NCBI GenBank assembly: GCA_014804445.1
Contig: JAAUZU010000014.1
Location: 78,202 to 142,201, forward strand
From: Lachnospiraceae bacterium
GTDB lineage: Bacteria > Bacillota > Clostridia > Lachnospirales > Lachnospiraceae
Direction: 5' to 3'
Length of the DNA: 64,000 nucleotides
In this document: positions 8,718-17,547 of the stretch, in pieces
Numbering within the stretch: position 1 is the stretch's first letter
How the letters are laid out: each line of letters starts with the position of its first letter
Notes under the pieces: model-generated
Databases searched by the model: none
What the model saw: only the letters and a program-made list of their open reading frames with translations
What the model was told of the DNA's origin: nothing
Made by a program: the position numbers and the translations under genes

Positions 8718-9548
8718 ATGTTGAAGAGTAAATATAGTGTGGGAAAATGCAGAACTTTATTGATGGGTATGTTATTGTGCATGGGCTTATTGTTTTTTGC
8801 AGCAGACTATGCAAATGCAGAAGAATTGCCCAATCCGCAGTCCGAGGACATTGCCGTCGATACCAGACCGGATTATGTCATTTATGTAAACACTGCCTTA
8901 AACTACATTACAGTCAAGCAGCAAAATGCAGACGGTACCCTGACGCCTGTCAAAACAATGATCTGCTCCTGTGGGCGTGAGGGACATCGTACCCCTCAGG
9001 GCACCTTCCATACCTCTGCTTATTACGAATGGCGCATCATGGTAGATGATACATATGGTCAGTATGCTGTACGCTTCAACAACAAAATCCTTTTCCATTC
9101 CGTTCCCTATACGGAAGCTTCTCCTGATACGCTGGAGTGGGAAGAATACAACAAGCTGGGCGAAAGCGCTTCTTTGGGCTGTGTCAGATTATCCACTGCC
9201 GATTCCAAATGGATTTACGACAACTGCAAGCCCGGCACAACGGTAGTTGTATATGCTGACAGTGAAGAAGTCTGTGAGCTTGAAATACCTACCCCTATAA
9301 AAATAGCGGAAGATTCCCCTTACAAAAACTGGGACCCGACAGATCCCAACATCAACAATCCCTGGCTCGCGGAAGCAGATGGATATATTCCCTTTTCCGG
9401 AACCATCGATGAATTTGATTATATTGCATATGCGGACAGGTACCCCGATTTAATGGAAGCCTTCGGTTATGATAGGACAGCATTGTACAATCACTATGTC
9501 ACTCTCGGAATTGGAGAGCGGAGAATTATAGAGCCTTGTAATGAATAA
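8718..9548 (+). CDS. Secreted L,D-transpeptidase (YkuD domain)
   Basis: A 276-residue exported enzyme that would form 3-3 peptidoglycan cross-links or attach proteins to the wall. A signal peptide occupies about 1-34 (ending YANA-EE). The YkuD domain spans about 52-190 with catalytic FHSVPY (His127) and SLGCVRLS (Cys155, Arg157). The C-terminal 50 residues hold a short repeat-like module, YADRYPDL...AFGYD...HYVTLGIGERR, which is also seen in other exported bacterial proteins and may bind the wall. AGGAG lies 10 bases before the ATG. It is monocistronic, with its own promoter and terminator. Confidence 0.92.
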   Translation: MLKSKYSVGKCRTLLMGMLLCMGLLFFAADYANAEELPNPQSEDIAVDTRPDYVIYVNTALNYITVKQQNADGTLTPVKTMICSCGREGHRTPQGTFHTSAYYEWRIMVDDTYGQYAVRFNNKILFHSVPYTEASPDTLEWEEYNKLGESASLGCVRLSTADSKWIYDNCKPGTTVVVYADSEEVCELEIPTPIKIAEDSPYKNWDPTDPNINNPWLAEADGYIPFSGTIDEFDYIAYADRYPDLMEAFGYDRTALYNHYVTLGIGERRIIEPCNE

Positions 9549-9571
9549 GTTGATTTACGGTCAAGAATCAA

Positions 9572-9612
9572 AAGGGAAACTGCAGATAGCTACAGTTTCC
9601 CTTCCGTTTTCT
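9572..9612 (+). terminator. Terminator of the L,D-transpeptidase gene
   Basis: Eleven-bp stem AAGGGAAACTG (9572-9582) / CAGTTTCCCTT (9593-9603) followed by CCGTTTT. Confidence 0.75.
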
Positions 9613-9917
9613 CGTCCTATAATCTATATAACCTGAAAGCATATATTCAATGCCGATTCGTATGTATCTCCATTTACTGTCTTCCTAAATGAATCAGTAG
9701 CTACCTTTGCTTCTCATTTTTATCCCCTTCGTCAGCCTCACGCGTTTTCTCTTTCGTCTCTATCGTATCACAATTGTGAGAATGATTTTCTAAAAATGAT
9801 ATTCTCCCTATTCTGCATAATAGCAAACTGCTGTTTTATCAGTTTCTTTTTTCCAATCCCTCCTCGCTGATATATTTACTATTGTAATAATAAATTAACA
9901 TACCGGTGCAGGCAGTA
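9613..9917. other. AT-rich spacer with no supported gene
   Basis: About 300 bases between the transpeptidase terminator and the dyad. Only very short frames occur on either strand and none has both a start codon and a ribosome binding site, apart from a doubtful ATT-started 33-codon frame on the minus strand. Confidence 0.5.
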
Positions 9918-9965
9918 CAAGCGTCAGAGTTGTCAAATTCCAATTTTTGACAACTCTGACGCTTG
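9918..9965. promoter_or_regulatory. 20-bp perfect dyad upstream of the small peptide gene
   Basis: Left arm 9918-9937 and right arm 9946-9965 are perfect reverse complements of 20 bases around an 8-base centre. Each arm contains TTGACA, pointing outward, so the right arm carries a consensus -35 box (9947-9952) for the peptide gene; a -10 is less clear (TTCTAT at 18 bases or TATTAT at 21). No T-run follows, so it is not a typical terminator. It is most likely an operator or a highly structured site controlling the peptide gene that begins 60 bases downstream. Confidence 0.7.
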
Positions 9966-10024
9966 AATCATTCTATTATAAAAACTATACTATAAAAAAA
10001 TAAAATCATTGGAGGTACTTACAA

Positions 10025-10192
10025 ATGAAACACATTTTCAAGCGGACTGTCACCGTTGCTCTTATTACTTCCCTATTGCTTTCTGTCTGCGCTTCAGCAA
10101 AACGGACTTACAGCTTTTCCAAGGAAAACCCTAAGGCTTCTGTCTGGCTTTTTGCAAACGACAATGATCCGAAAGACCACAAAAAAGGCTAA
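10025..10192 (+). CDS. Small secreted peptide (candidate signalling pre-peptide)
   Basis: A 55-residue gene with GGAGG at 10011-10015, 9 bases before the ATG. The product begins MKHIFKR, then a hydrophobic core (TVTVALITSLLLSV) and a cleavage-like ASA at 23-25, leaving a 30-residue charged peptide ending NDPKDHKKG. It is a clear secretory precursor with no known family. It runs tail to tail with the tandem-HTH regulator gene, and the two stop codons overlap (TAA 10190-10192 against TAG 10189-10191 on the other strand). In Firmicutes, small exported precursors next to HTH/TPR regulators are often pheromones (PapR-PlcR, SHP-Rgg); that role here is inference. It could instead be an unrelated exported peptide. 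Confidence 0.7.
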   Translation: MKHIFKRTVTVALITSLLLSVCASAKRTYSFSKENPKASVWLFANDNDPKDHKKG

Positions 10193-12060
10193 CCATACCA
10201 TTCCTTCATCTTTCTGCAATAGTGCGCTTCATAGGATTTTTCCTGACAGAATCGGCTGAGCAGGATGCATGCCTGCAGTTCTGCCTGTCCGGTGCAGGCA
10301 GTCTCTGCAGGAATTCCTAGCTTCTGACATTCCATGTCATTCCAGCATTTGTTATATATATAATTATGCAGCATGTATATTCTTCCCGATTTTAAACTTT
10401 CTTTGATGGCTCTGTCACTGATTCTGTTGGATTCCCGATATCTCCCTACGTTTCCCAGATGGCTGGCTATCCCTATCATCACCAGCAAATACATGCTGAT
10501 GTTTGCTTCGACATCGTTTTCTTCTTCATACCGGTTATAAATTTCCCATAAAGGCTTAAAGTATTGCCATGCTTCCCCCTCTTCCACACGCGTCGCAATA
10601 TTGTATATACAGCCGATTTCCGTACATGTCAGATATCCTTCCTGCAGATTTTTCATATCCGCTGACGCGACCGTGTACCCCAAGGCTTTCTCCATTTGTT
10701 CCACATATTCTCTTAATGTTATCTTCCCCTGTTTTAACTGATTGAGCGCTTCCGACCGCTTTACTTCCTGCCTGTTTTGAATATTCTGCATGGAAATCAG
10801 CGGTACCAGACGCTGCAATAATTTTTCTGCTCTATCGCTTTCATGCGCGTTTGATGCTTGACACATTTCCCTATACAAAACAACAGCTTCATAGTTGTCT
10901 GAAATAACCTCCAAGCGCTGGAATTCGAAGGGAAGCCCCAGCCTTTCCAGCAGTTGCCTGACTACCGCCATCTGCGCTCTGGTTTTATTGCTCTCCAATC
11001 TCTGCAGGGTTCTGGGCTCGCAAATGCCTTCGCAAAGCTGTTTCTGTGTCAGCCCCAGCAGTTTGCGCCGCTTTCTTATCACGTCTCCAATGCGTTCGTT
11101 GTCTGTCTGCCAATACAGATAACAGCAATTTTCTGTTTTTTCCGAGACATGGTATTTTCGATATAACGCAGACAGCACCTTCTTCAGTTCCCTTGTTTCT
11201 GTCATTTCTTTCTCAAAAAGCGCTCCCTGCCCGGATACAGTAATCAATTTCTCTTTTATCTCCAGCAGTTCATAAAGATAGTACGTTCTTCCCGTGGAAC
11301 GCAGCATGGCAATCGCCTGTCTGCAGAGGCGGAGCAGTTTTTCACATTCCCAATCCGCCTTAGGCTGCTTCATCTGCACCATACCGTAATAATATACAGC
11401 CTTGGGGAAAATTTTTGCACGTCCATACACATCTTTCACTGCCTTTTGAAATTCTTCCAGCAGCAGTTCATACGCAGCCTTTTGATAAACATATGGATCT
11501 TCTTCCCACTCTATTTTTCCGATGTCCCCGCCAAAATGGATATACTCCAGAAGCAGATTCCATTCCTGCAGGGAAAATGACTGTTTCCTCCACTTGTCAT
11601 ACATAATTTCCGGCACGGTAAGCCGCAGTGCTTTCTCATACAACATGCACAGCTCTGCTTCCGGCACATTTCGGTATTGCGCAAGCTGTCCCTTCATTGC
11701 CAGATAAAACTGTCTTTCTATCACATTACTATGATGACGGTTATCCTGTTCATACTGCTCTATCAGGCTATCCGCTTCTTTATAATCCTTGTTTTCCACA
11801 GCTCGAAGCAGCGCCTTCCAGCTTTCCCACAGTGCATGCTCATCCGGCTGCAAGTAGTCTTCATAGCCGTCATTTGTCAGTCCCAGCCTTTCCAAAAACC
11901 TGTCCCTGACTATTTTTTCCGGCAGACGCTCTCCGGCTTCAATCCGCGCCAGCATACTGGCAGAGCATATCCCTCTGCTAAGTCTGTCTAAGGTTACCTT
12001 TTTTCCTTTTCTCAGCGCTTTCAAAAAAGTGTGAAAAGTCACTTCTTGCGTTTTATCCAT
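10189..12060 (-). CDS. Tandem-HTH XRE regulator with TPR-like helical repeats
   Basis: A 623-residue protein with two XRE-type helix-turn-helix domains, at about 8-62 and 322-378 (IRKRRKLLGLTQKQLCEG...), each followed by a long helical, tetratricopeptide-like region. The architecture looks like an internal duplication of an Rgg/PlcR-type regulator (HTH plus peptide-binding TPR). The second HTH is close to consensus; the first is more divergent. The neighbour is a secreted 55-residue peptide whose gene overlaps its stop codon. By analogy with the RRNPP family, it may bind the re-imported peptide and act at the 20-bp dyad upstream of the peptide gene. DNA binding is supported by sequence; peptide sensing is inference. 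Confidence 0.82.
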   Translation of the reverse strand: MDKTQEVTFHTFLKALRKGKKVTLDRLSRGICSASMLARIEAGERLPEKIVRDRFLERLGLTNDGYEDYLQPDEHALWESWKALLRAVENKDYKEADSLIEQYEQDNRHHSNVIERQFYLAMKGQLAQYRNVPEAELCMLYEKALRLTVPEIMYDKWRKQSFSLQEWNLLLEYIHFGGDIGKIEWEEDPYVYQKAAYELLLEEFQKAVKDVYGRAKIFPKAVYYYGMVQMKQPKADWECEKLLRLCRQAIAMLRSTGRTYYLYELLEIKEKLITVSGQGALFEKEMTETRELKKVLSALYRKYHVSEKTENCCYLYWQTDNERIGDVIRKRRKLLGLTQKQLCEGICEPRTLQRLESNKTRAQMAVVRQLLERLGLPFEFQRLEVISDNYEAVVLYREMCQASNAHESDRAEKLLQRLVPLISMQNIQNRQEVKRSEALNQLKQGKITLREYVEQMEKALGYTVASADMKNLQEGYLTCTEIGCIYNIATRVEEGEAWQYFKPLWEIYNRYEEENDVEANISMYLLVMIGIASHLGNVGRYRESNRISDRAIKESLKSGRIYMLHNYIYNKCWNDMECQKLGIPAETACTGQAELQACILLSRFCQEKSYEAHYCRKMKEWYG

Positions 12061-12104
12061 CGTATATTCTCTCCCGATTTCCTGACCCTTTGTTTCCTAC
12101 CCGA

Positions 12105-12971
12105 CTACTTTTGATAAAATGGTTCTACATTCTCTACCGCTTTTTTCCCAAAGCCGTCCTGATATGGTATCATGTCCAGATAAATATTTTTCAGATGCGG
12201 GCGGGCGACAGCGGCAATTTGACCGAAAATCTCCTCCCTATTTCCCGCAAAGTCCACCACGACCAGAAAACTCTGCACATTGTCCTTCATCATAAGCCTG
12301 AGCCATGCGCGCTCTATGGCAGGCACACCCTTCATATGTGCCTGCAGGGCTTCCACCATTTCCGTCGGATATTCCTTCGGCTCCCCCACCATCACCTTTG
12401 TATCCTTGGTGATTTTATTTCGTGAGACTCCCTTTGTTCGCAAATCCTTCTGCGTCTTTAGATGTGCCATCAGCTTTCGGTTCAGTACAAAATTATCACT
12501 GAATGGGTTTATCACAATGCCTTCCGCCTGCTCATTTTTCTCCAAAAAAGCCGCATAATCGTCAAAAGTCAGTATCAATGTATTGGGCTTTTCCATCTTC
12601 TGCCATTTTGCCAGCTCGTTATGATCCGTAAAAACAGGGTAAAAATGCTTCCCTCCCGCACTGGACAGCATGGGCATCTGCATGGTCGTATTTTTCTGAA
12701 AAGTGGCCGTGCCGTCCTCGTTCGGCTTCGGCAGCTCCGACAAAAAGATAACCGACAGAAAATGCGCGTTCATCACAATCTCTTCAAAAAGCATGTTCAT
12801 ACCCGTCTCTGTCTGATTTTCCTTCGTTTCCTTAAGCAGCACATTTAAGCGGAAATTCTCCAGCGGTTTGTTGACGTCCACCTTTTTGTATCCGGTATTG
12901 CTTTCACTTTTCTCAGTTTCTTCCGGTTCCGCCTGTTCTTTTTTTCCTAAAAAATTATCTAAAATTCCCAT
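12105..12971 (-). CDS. sseB: SseB family protein
   Basis: A 288-residue soluble protein with an N-terminal SseB domain (about 40-180, including a stretch like FPVFTD: here HFYPVFTDHNELAKW) and a C-terminal SseB_C domain (about 190-288). SseB in E. coli is tied to enhanced serine sensitivity; its biochemical role is not known. A short charged linker follows the first 20 residues. The start at 12971 follows GGAGAAAGGAATT; eight codons upstream remain open without a site. It is transcribed alone, with no clear partner. Confidence 0.8.
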   Translation of the reverse strand: MGILDNFLGKKEQAEPEETEKSESNTGYKKVDVNKPLENFRLNVLLKETKENQTETGMNMLFEEIVMNAHFLSVIFLSELPKPNEDGTATFQKNTTMQMPMLSSAGGKHFYPVFTDHNELAKWQKMEKPNTLILTFDDYAAFLEKNEQAEGIVINPFSDNFVLNRKLMAHLKTQKDLRTKGVSRNKITKDTKVMVGEPKEYPTEMVEALQAHMKGVPAIERAWLRLMMKDNVQSFLVVVDFAGNREEIFGQIAAVARPHLKNIYLDMIPYQDGFGKKAVENVEPFYQK

Positions 12972-13087
12972 ATAATTCCTTTCTCCACACTCCATTCCTG
13001 CTTCATCTTGTAAAATCCATTCTCTTCTGCATTTCTCATTATGACATCTAAGATGATATATATACTATACAACAAAAATTCCGCTTT

Positions 13088-14008
13088 TTACAGCCCTTCC
13101 CAAAATATATCGGCATAATAATCCTTATCAAACAAAATTTCCTCTGCGGCTGCCTCCTTTGCGTCAGGCTCCGCAATTTCTTCCAGCAGAATCTTATCCT
13201 CCACACAGTCGTATATCTTAACTTGGTTACTTTCAAAATTTTGAGAATAACTGCGCAGTTCCAACAACTCCCCATCCACAATCCGATACGCGCTGCAGTT
13301 ATATTCCCACATACTCGGATGTGCTATCACAAACGCTTTCTTTTCTTCATATATCTCATAACTGCCATGAAGTTCAATCGGCTCTTCCATAAAGATACCT
13401 TGGTTCGCATCCCACAAATACACATATTGCGAATTGAAATTGCTTTTCCCCCACGGAAAATACACCACCGTCAAATCAGAATAGCCGTCAAAGTTTACAT
13501 CGTCAAGACGTACATCCCCGTACTCTATATCACATCCAAGTTCCGAATACCCCCCGCCATAGAAAAGCTCCTGCAGCACTCCGCCATCCAGATTCAAAAG
13601 GCAAATGCGGTATACATACCCCGACATATCACCGGCGCAGTACTCCTCAAAGGTATTTTGAATTGTAACGGTATACTGTACACCGCCTGCCGTATATTCC
13701 ATGATAATCTCCGGTTCTTCCTGCTCTGTCTTGCTGTGGATTGCTTCAACCACCGTCCCCGCTTCCGTGACTGCCAATGCTGCCGACTTCACAGCTTCTG
13801 CCTCTGCACCAAATATCATTGCCGCCGCTGACTCCACTCCTGCTGCCGACACAATCGGTTGAAACGCTGTTTCTGTTTTGTCACTCTGCCTGTTATTCTC
13901 CTGCTCTGGGACAGGAATCATCCGCCATACCGCCAGCCCCGCTATCAGAAAGAGACTTAACAGGCAAAGCGCTGCCCATAATTTCTTTTTACGCCCGGCT
14001 TTCATCAT
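13088..14008 (-). CDS. Membrane-anchored protein with an acidic DxNFDGYxDL repeat
   Basis: A 306-residue protein with one N-terminal membrane anchor (about 8-30), an Ala/Thr-rich linker and an extracellular domain that contains VRLDDVNFDGYSDLTV. This resembles the calcium-binding-like DxNxDGxxDL element seen in XAC2610-related and FG-GAP-like exported proteins. It is the last gene of the six-gene sigma-factor operon, 30 bases behind the multi-pass membrane protein. Its function is unknown. Two adjacent ATG codons (14008, 14005) could serve as the start. Confidence 0.7.
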   Translation of the reverse strand: MMKAGRKKKLWAALCLLSLFLIAGLAVWRMIPVPEQENNRQSDKTETAFQPIVSAAGVESAAAMIFGAEAEAVKSAALAVTEAGTVVEAIHSKTEQEEPEIIMEYTAGGVQYTVTIQNTFEEYCAGDMSGYVYRICLLNLDGGVLQELFYGGGYSELGCDIEYGDVRLDDVNFDGYSDLTVVYFPWGKSNFNSQYVYLWDANQGIFMEEPIELHGSYEIYEEKKAFVIAHPSMWEYNCSAYRIVDGELLELRSYSQNFESNQVKIYDCVEDKILLEEIAEPDAKEAAAEEILFDKDYYADIFWEGL

Positions 14009-14038
14009 ATCTTTTCTAATCGCTCCCTAACACTCTTA

Positions 14039-15385
14039 TCAATCCATCAGTCCCGCTGCAAATGCCGTTAAAAGAACCAATAAAAGCAAAAACACTACTA
14101 CAAACATATATTTCATCTGACGATCCAATATCCTGCGCCGCTCTCCCTGTATACTTCCCATTTTTGGTAGTTTTACCTTTTGTTTTGCCCCAACTTTTGC
14201 TTTATCATTTCCCATAAACTGTCCGGCATACTGAAAAATTTCTTCTGCCCTTTCATCACCCCTAAAAACTGCACAGACACTGCCATCTCCAAACAAAATA
14301 TCACGACTCCATATATCGCCGCTGAATCTCCAGCCGCTGATACTCGTCATCATCCCCCAGTAATATATCGCGCAAGGGCAGTTTTCATCTATCAGAAAAT
14401 GCCTTGTCACAGTAAAATCTTTTCCTTTTATGATTGGTTGTTCCAAAAAGTATTCGGACAAAAACATCTCAATCATCCGCTCCCGCGCACCTAGAAAACC
14501 AAACCTTTTCCATGTCTCTACTGTTGGCAGGACTGCCGCCGTCACGAAAACAATCACGCCAAAAATTCCAAGCACCATTGCAAACAACCATGCATCCATA
14601 TCCGAATTCTTCCGGCATAATTTTGCAAGAACTGCCAGCATGGGAATCCAGAAAAGCAAAACGCCCCGCAACTGCGCATTTTGATAAAAAAGAAGGTATC
14701 GAATAAAATATGATGCCTTCCGCCTGCCCTTTCGATAAGGAAAGCAAGTGATTTTATGCGAGACAGCAAGCGTTATAATTGCCAATAGCAGCAACAACAT
14801 TTTAAACATCAGCATAGACAGGGTATACAAAAAGGCACACAGAAAAAAGTTAACACGAAATCCTATTCTGTCCGATACCTCTCCCAACGCTTCAAAAGGA
14901 TTTCCCACAAAAAGACTGTACAATGACAGACATACAATCACCGTTGCAATCGCAAAGTCAGGGATATAGGAATATTTCCAAAGTCTGCTCTCTTCCGCCG
15001 CTTCCCTCTGCCTTTTACGCAGGCAGCAGGCTGCATACCACAGGCTGACAAACAAAACAATCAGGCAAAGCAACTCCAGCGGCAGTTCTGCCGAAGTAAA
15101 CAACGCTGTTATTTCCTTCTGCTTCTGTTCTGTCGGAATCCCTTGGTGAACTCCCAGATACATAGCCGCCCCCATCGCCACAAAACCAGGAAACAGAAAA
15201 AGTGCTATCGTTTCTCCATCCGTCCTTCTTTTAATCAGTCTGTATAAATCCACCGCATATATAACCATGCTGACCAATATCCACATAATAAGCAGCAAAG
15301 CCACATCCAGACCAATGCCTTCCAAGCTGCCGAACAAACCCTCTAACAGGCGAAAAACAGCTAGTTTTTGTATCTTCTCCATCAT
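14039..15385 (-). CDS. Multi-pass membrane protein, function unknown
   Basis: A 448-residue protein with roughly nine hydrophobic segments, a soluble stretch near residues 310-415 and a last hydrophobic helix at the C-terminus. I do not recognise a family. The start codon ATG overlaps the stop of the endonuclease IV gene (ATGA), with GGAG upstream, so the two are translationally coupled. A longer open frame to 15469 would overlap nfo by 88 bases and is not favoured. Its position in an operon led by a sigma/anti-sigma pair suggests an envelope-linked role, but this is only context. Confidence 0.72.
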   Translation of the reverse strand: MMEKIQKLAVFRLLEGLFGSLEGIGLDVALLLIMWILVSMVIYAVDLYRLIKRRTDGETIALFLFPGFVAMGAAMYLGVHQGIPTEQKQKEITALFTSAELPLELLCLIVLFVSLWYAACCLRKRQREAAEESRLWKYSYIPDFAIATVIVCLSLYSLFVGNPFEALGEVSDRIGFRVNFFLCAFLYTLSMLMFKMLLLLLAIITLAVSHKITCFPYRKGRRKASYFIRYLLFYQNAQLRGVLLFWIPMLAVLAKLCRKNSDMDAWLFAMVLGIFGVIVFVTAAVLPTVETWKRFGFLGARERMIEMFLSEYFLEQPIIKGKDFTVTRHFLIDENCPCAIYYWGMMTSISGWRFSGDIWSRDILFGDGSVCAVFRGDERAEEIFQYAGQFMGNDKAKVGAKQKVKLPKMGSIQGERRRILDRQMKYMFVVVFLLLLVLLTAFAAGLMD

Positions 15386-16215
15386 TTCAGCAGCTCCTTT
15401 AATTTCTGCATTTCCGCCGCATGTCCCGCCGTGTCTGTCGGCGTTTCCAAGATAAAAGGCAGTTCGCAAAGGGCAGGATCGGACACGATGGCAAGCAAGG
15501 CCTCCATCCCTATCTTCCCTTCCCCTAACAGAGCATGCCGGTCCTTATGGCTTCCCCTGTCGTTCAGGCTGTCGTTTAAGTGGAACGCTTTCAGTTTTTC
15601 AAGCCCAATCACGCTGTCAAACTCTTTCAGCACGCCGGTTAGGTCTTCGGCGATATCATATCCGGCATCCCACATATGGCAGGAATCCATGCAGACCCCT
15701 ACCTTTTCCGACAGTTCCACCCTATTCATAATCTCTCTCAGTTCCTCAAAACTCCTGCCAATCTCCGTTCCTTTGCCTGCCATCGTCTCCAACAGCACCA
15801 TGGTGCGCATCTCGGGATAAAGCACCTTGTTCAGCACATCCGCTATCTGCACGACCGCCGTAGCGGCGCCCTGTCCCACATGGCTTCCCGGGTGAAAATT
15901 ATAGAAATTTCCCGGAAAATACTCCATCACCTTTAAATCGCCCGCCATCATCTCCGCGGCAAGCTCCCGCAGATGCCCGTCACTTGAGCAGGCATTCATC
16001 GTGTATGGCGCATGCGCTACTACACAGCGCAGTCCGCCCTCCCCAAAGAGAGCAGCAAAGGCCTTCAGGTCACGCTCATCCAGCGCCCGCGCCTTCGCGC
16101 CGCGCGGATTCCTTGCAAAAAACTGCAATGTATTCGCTCCTATTTCCAAAGCCTCCCTGCCCATATGCGCATATCCCTTGGCAACCGACATATGTGCTCC
16201 TATTGTAAGAAGCAT
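15382..16215 (-). CDS. nfo: Endonuclease IV (AP endonuclease)
   Basis: A 277-residue DNA repair enzyme that cuts at abasic sites and removes 3' blocks. The family's zinc-ligand motifs are present: GAHMS near the start, the NFHPGSH stretch, CMDSCHMWDAGYD, KAFHLNDS, and DRHALLGEGKIG. Length is normal. The start overlaps the end of the anti-sigma gene by 16 bases and is preceded by GGAGGAG. It sits inside an ECF sigma/anti-sigma operon, an unusual place for a repair gene, which could place it under stress control. Confidence 0.95.
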   Translation of the reverse strand: MLLTIGAHMSVAKGYAHMGREALEIGANTLQFFARNPRGAKARALDERDLKAFAALFGEGGLRCVVAHAPYTMNACSSDGHLRELAAEMMAGDLKVMEYFPGNFYNFHPGSHVGQGAATAVVQIADVLNKVLYPEMRTMVLLETMAGKGTEIGRSFEELREIMNRVELSEKVGVCMDSCHMWDAGYDIAEDLTGVLKEFDSVIGLEKLKAFHLNDSLNDRGSHKDRHALLGEGKIGMEALLAIVSDPALCELPFILETPTDTAGHAAEMQKLKELLK

Positions 16216-17048
16216 CCGACTCCTCCTCCGTTTTCATCAAATTTACGAAAAAATATATCCAAAAAAGAGGGGATGTTTGAATCCTCTATGTCAAAACCTA
16301 CATTGGCAGACGTTATAAGCAGTTTCCCGTCACGAATCACCATGCTTATCTTAAAAACCCTGTTTGACCCGTCCATGTTCACTACATTTTCCGTCACAGC
16401 ATATTCTATTGCCCATTCCGTACCTATCCTGTACGCGTCACTGTATCTTGCCCGCTGAATCAGCACATGGTTTTCTTCCATAAACTTCACAAAGGCAGAC
16501 CGCCATTTTTGTACATATTCTTCCTCAGACATGTCTGGTGTGTAACCATAATATTTATCATACCATGCATACCATGCTTCTTCAAGATAGCCTTCCTGAA
16601 ACGCTCTCGTTATGCTTTTGTATCCGCTTGCAAAATCAATCATGACGGAAGCCTCTTCATATTTTCCTTCCTCTAAAAGCTTAAAGAACCGGCTGCACAC
16701 CATCACTTCATCTATATTTGTAAAACAAAGACCTTCTCCCCTATATTCATGATACCCGATAACACCCACGCAGATAAGGGGAATCAGCAAAAGCACCGCC
16801 GCAAGAGAAAATCTCCACCGGCGTTTTATTCGGCGAAAGATTCTCTGAATTCTCTTCTCCTCTTCCGCCAAAAAAATTTCCTCCTCAGGCAGCAATGCTA
16901 TTTCCGGAATCTTAAACTTTTCCTGCAAGGCTCTGCACTCCGCACACTCTGTCAAATGCTCCTCCACCAGCCCCCTGCTCTCTTCACTGCAAACCTCATC
17001 CTCATACAGAGGAAGCAAATCCTTTATGACTTCACAAGATAATTTCAT
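16200..17048 (-). CDS. Zinc-finger anti-sigma factor
   Basis: A 282-residue protein with an N-terminal anti-sigma zinc finger (HLTECAEC: His31, Cys35, Cys38, with an upstream Cys), one membrane helix (about 79-99) and an extracytoplasmic domain with no recognised family. It should hold the ECF sigma factor encoded just upstream inactive until a surface signal. The ATG at 17048 follows the sigma stop codon by a single base (TAGGATG), so the pair is tightly coupled. The frame is open for 17 codons upstream, inside the sigma gene, and that part is not used. Confidence 0.85.
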   Translation of the reverse strand: MKLSCEVIKDLLPLYEDEVCSEESRGLVEEHLTECAECRALQEKFKIPEIALLPEEEIFLAEEEKRIQRIFRRIKRRWRFSLAAVLLLIPLICVGVIGYHEYRGEGLCFTNIDEVMVCSRFFKLLEEGKYEEASVMIDFASGYKSITRAFQEGYLEEAWYAWYDKYYGYTPDMSEEEYVQKWRSAFVKFMEENHVLIQRARYSDAYRIGTEWAIEYAVTENVVNMDGSNRVFKISMVIRDGKLLITSANVGFDIEDSNIPSFLDIFFRKFDENGGGVGCFLQ

Positions 17049-17049
17049 C

Positions 17050-17547
17050 CTACACCTCTTTCCCGCGCTCATTGTCCTCGCATATTTTTTGTTTGGCACG
17101 ATAATAGGTCACCCGCGCCCAGCTCTCCGTTTTTTCATATTGCAGCGCAATTTCTCTCAGCTTCACACCACCAAACACATGCATCACAAAGACCTCCCTG
17201 TACGGTTCCTCAAGCCTCTGTACTGCACGTCTGATACGTTCATATTCCTCCCGCCGAACAGAAATGTCCTCCGGTGATGGAGAATTGTCTGCCAAAGTTA
17301 GTTCTCCCAATTCCTTATCACTGAACCGGCTTTTCCGCCTACGCTCCTGCAGCCATGCGTTTTTGCCAATCTGGCACAGCCATGTATAAACGCTGCACCT
17401 GCCTTCAAACTTGTCCACATGCAGAAACGCCTGATAGAAGGTTTCCTGCAAAAGCTCCTCTGCCTCCTGCGGACTTCCTGTCAGGGACAAGAGAAAGCGA
17501 TATACCTTTGTTCCATATTCCTGATATATTTCTTTAAACGCCGCCAT
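17050..17547 (-). CDS. ECF-type RNA polymerase sigma factor
   Basis: A 165-residue sigma-70 factor of the extracytoplasmic-function class with region 2 (FKEIYQEYGTKVYRF onward, about 4-70) and region 4 (about 105-160, EEPYREVFVMHVFGGVKLRE). It would direct its own operon and perhaps remote genes. The start at 17547 follows GGGAGGAG; an ATG at 17574 would add nine residues, including the GD-AF motif common in ECF factors, and is a fair alternative. Both starts lie inside the end of the acyltransferase gene. Confidence 0.88.
   Translation of the reverse strand: MAAFKEIYQEYGTKVYRFLLSLTGSPQEAEELLQETFYQAFLHVDKFEGRCSVYTWLCQIGKNAWLQERRRKSRFSDKELGELTLADNSPSPEDISVRREEYERIRRAVQRLEEPYREVFVMHVFGGVKLREIALQYEKTESWARVTYYRAKQKICEDNERGKEV

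Noticed and set aside
9770-9880. 33-codon minus-strand frame after GGAGGG with an ATT start
   Set aside because: ATT starts are very rare, the peptide has no features, and nothing else supports it.
9918-9965. Dyad before the peptide gene read as an intrinsic terminator
   Set aside because: No T-run follows in either direction and the upstream gene already has a complete terminator at 9572-9612.
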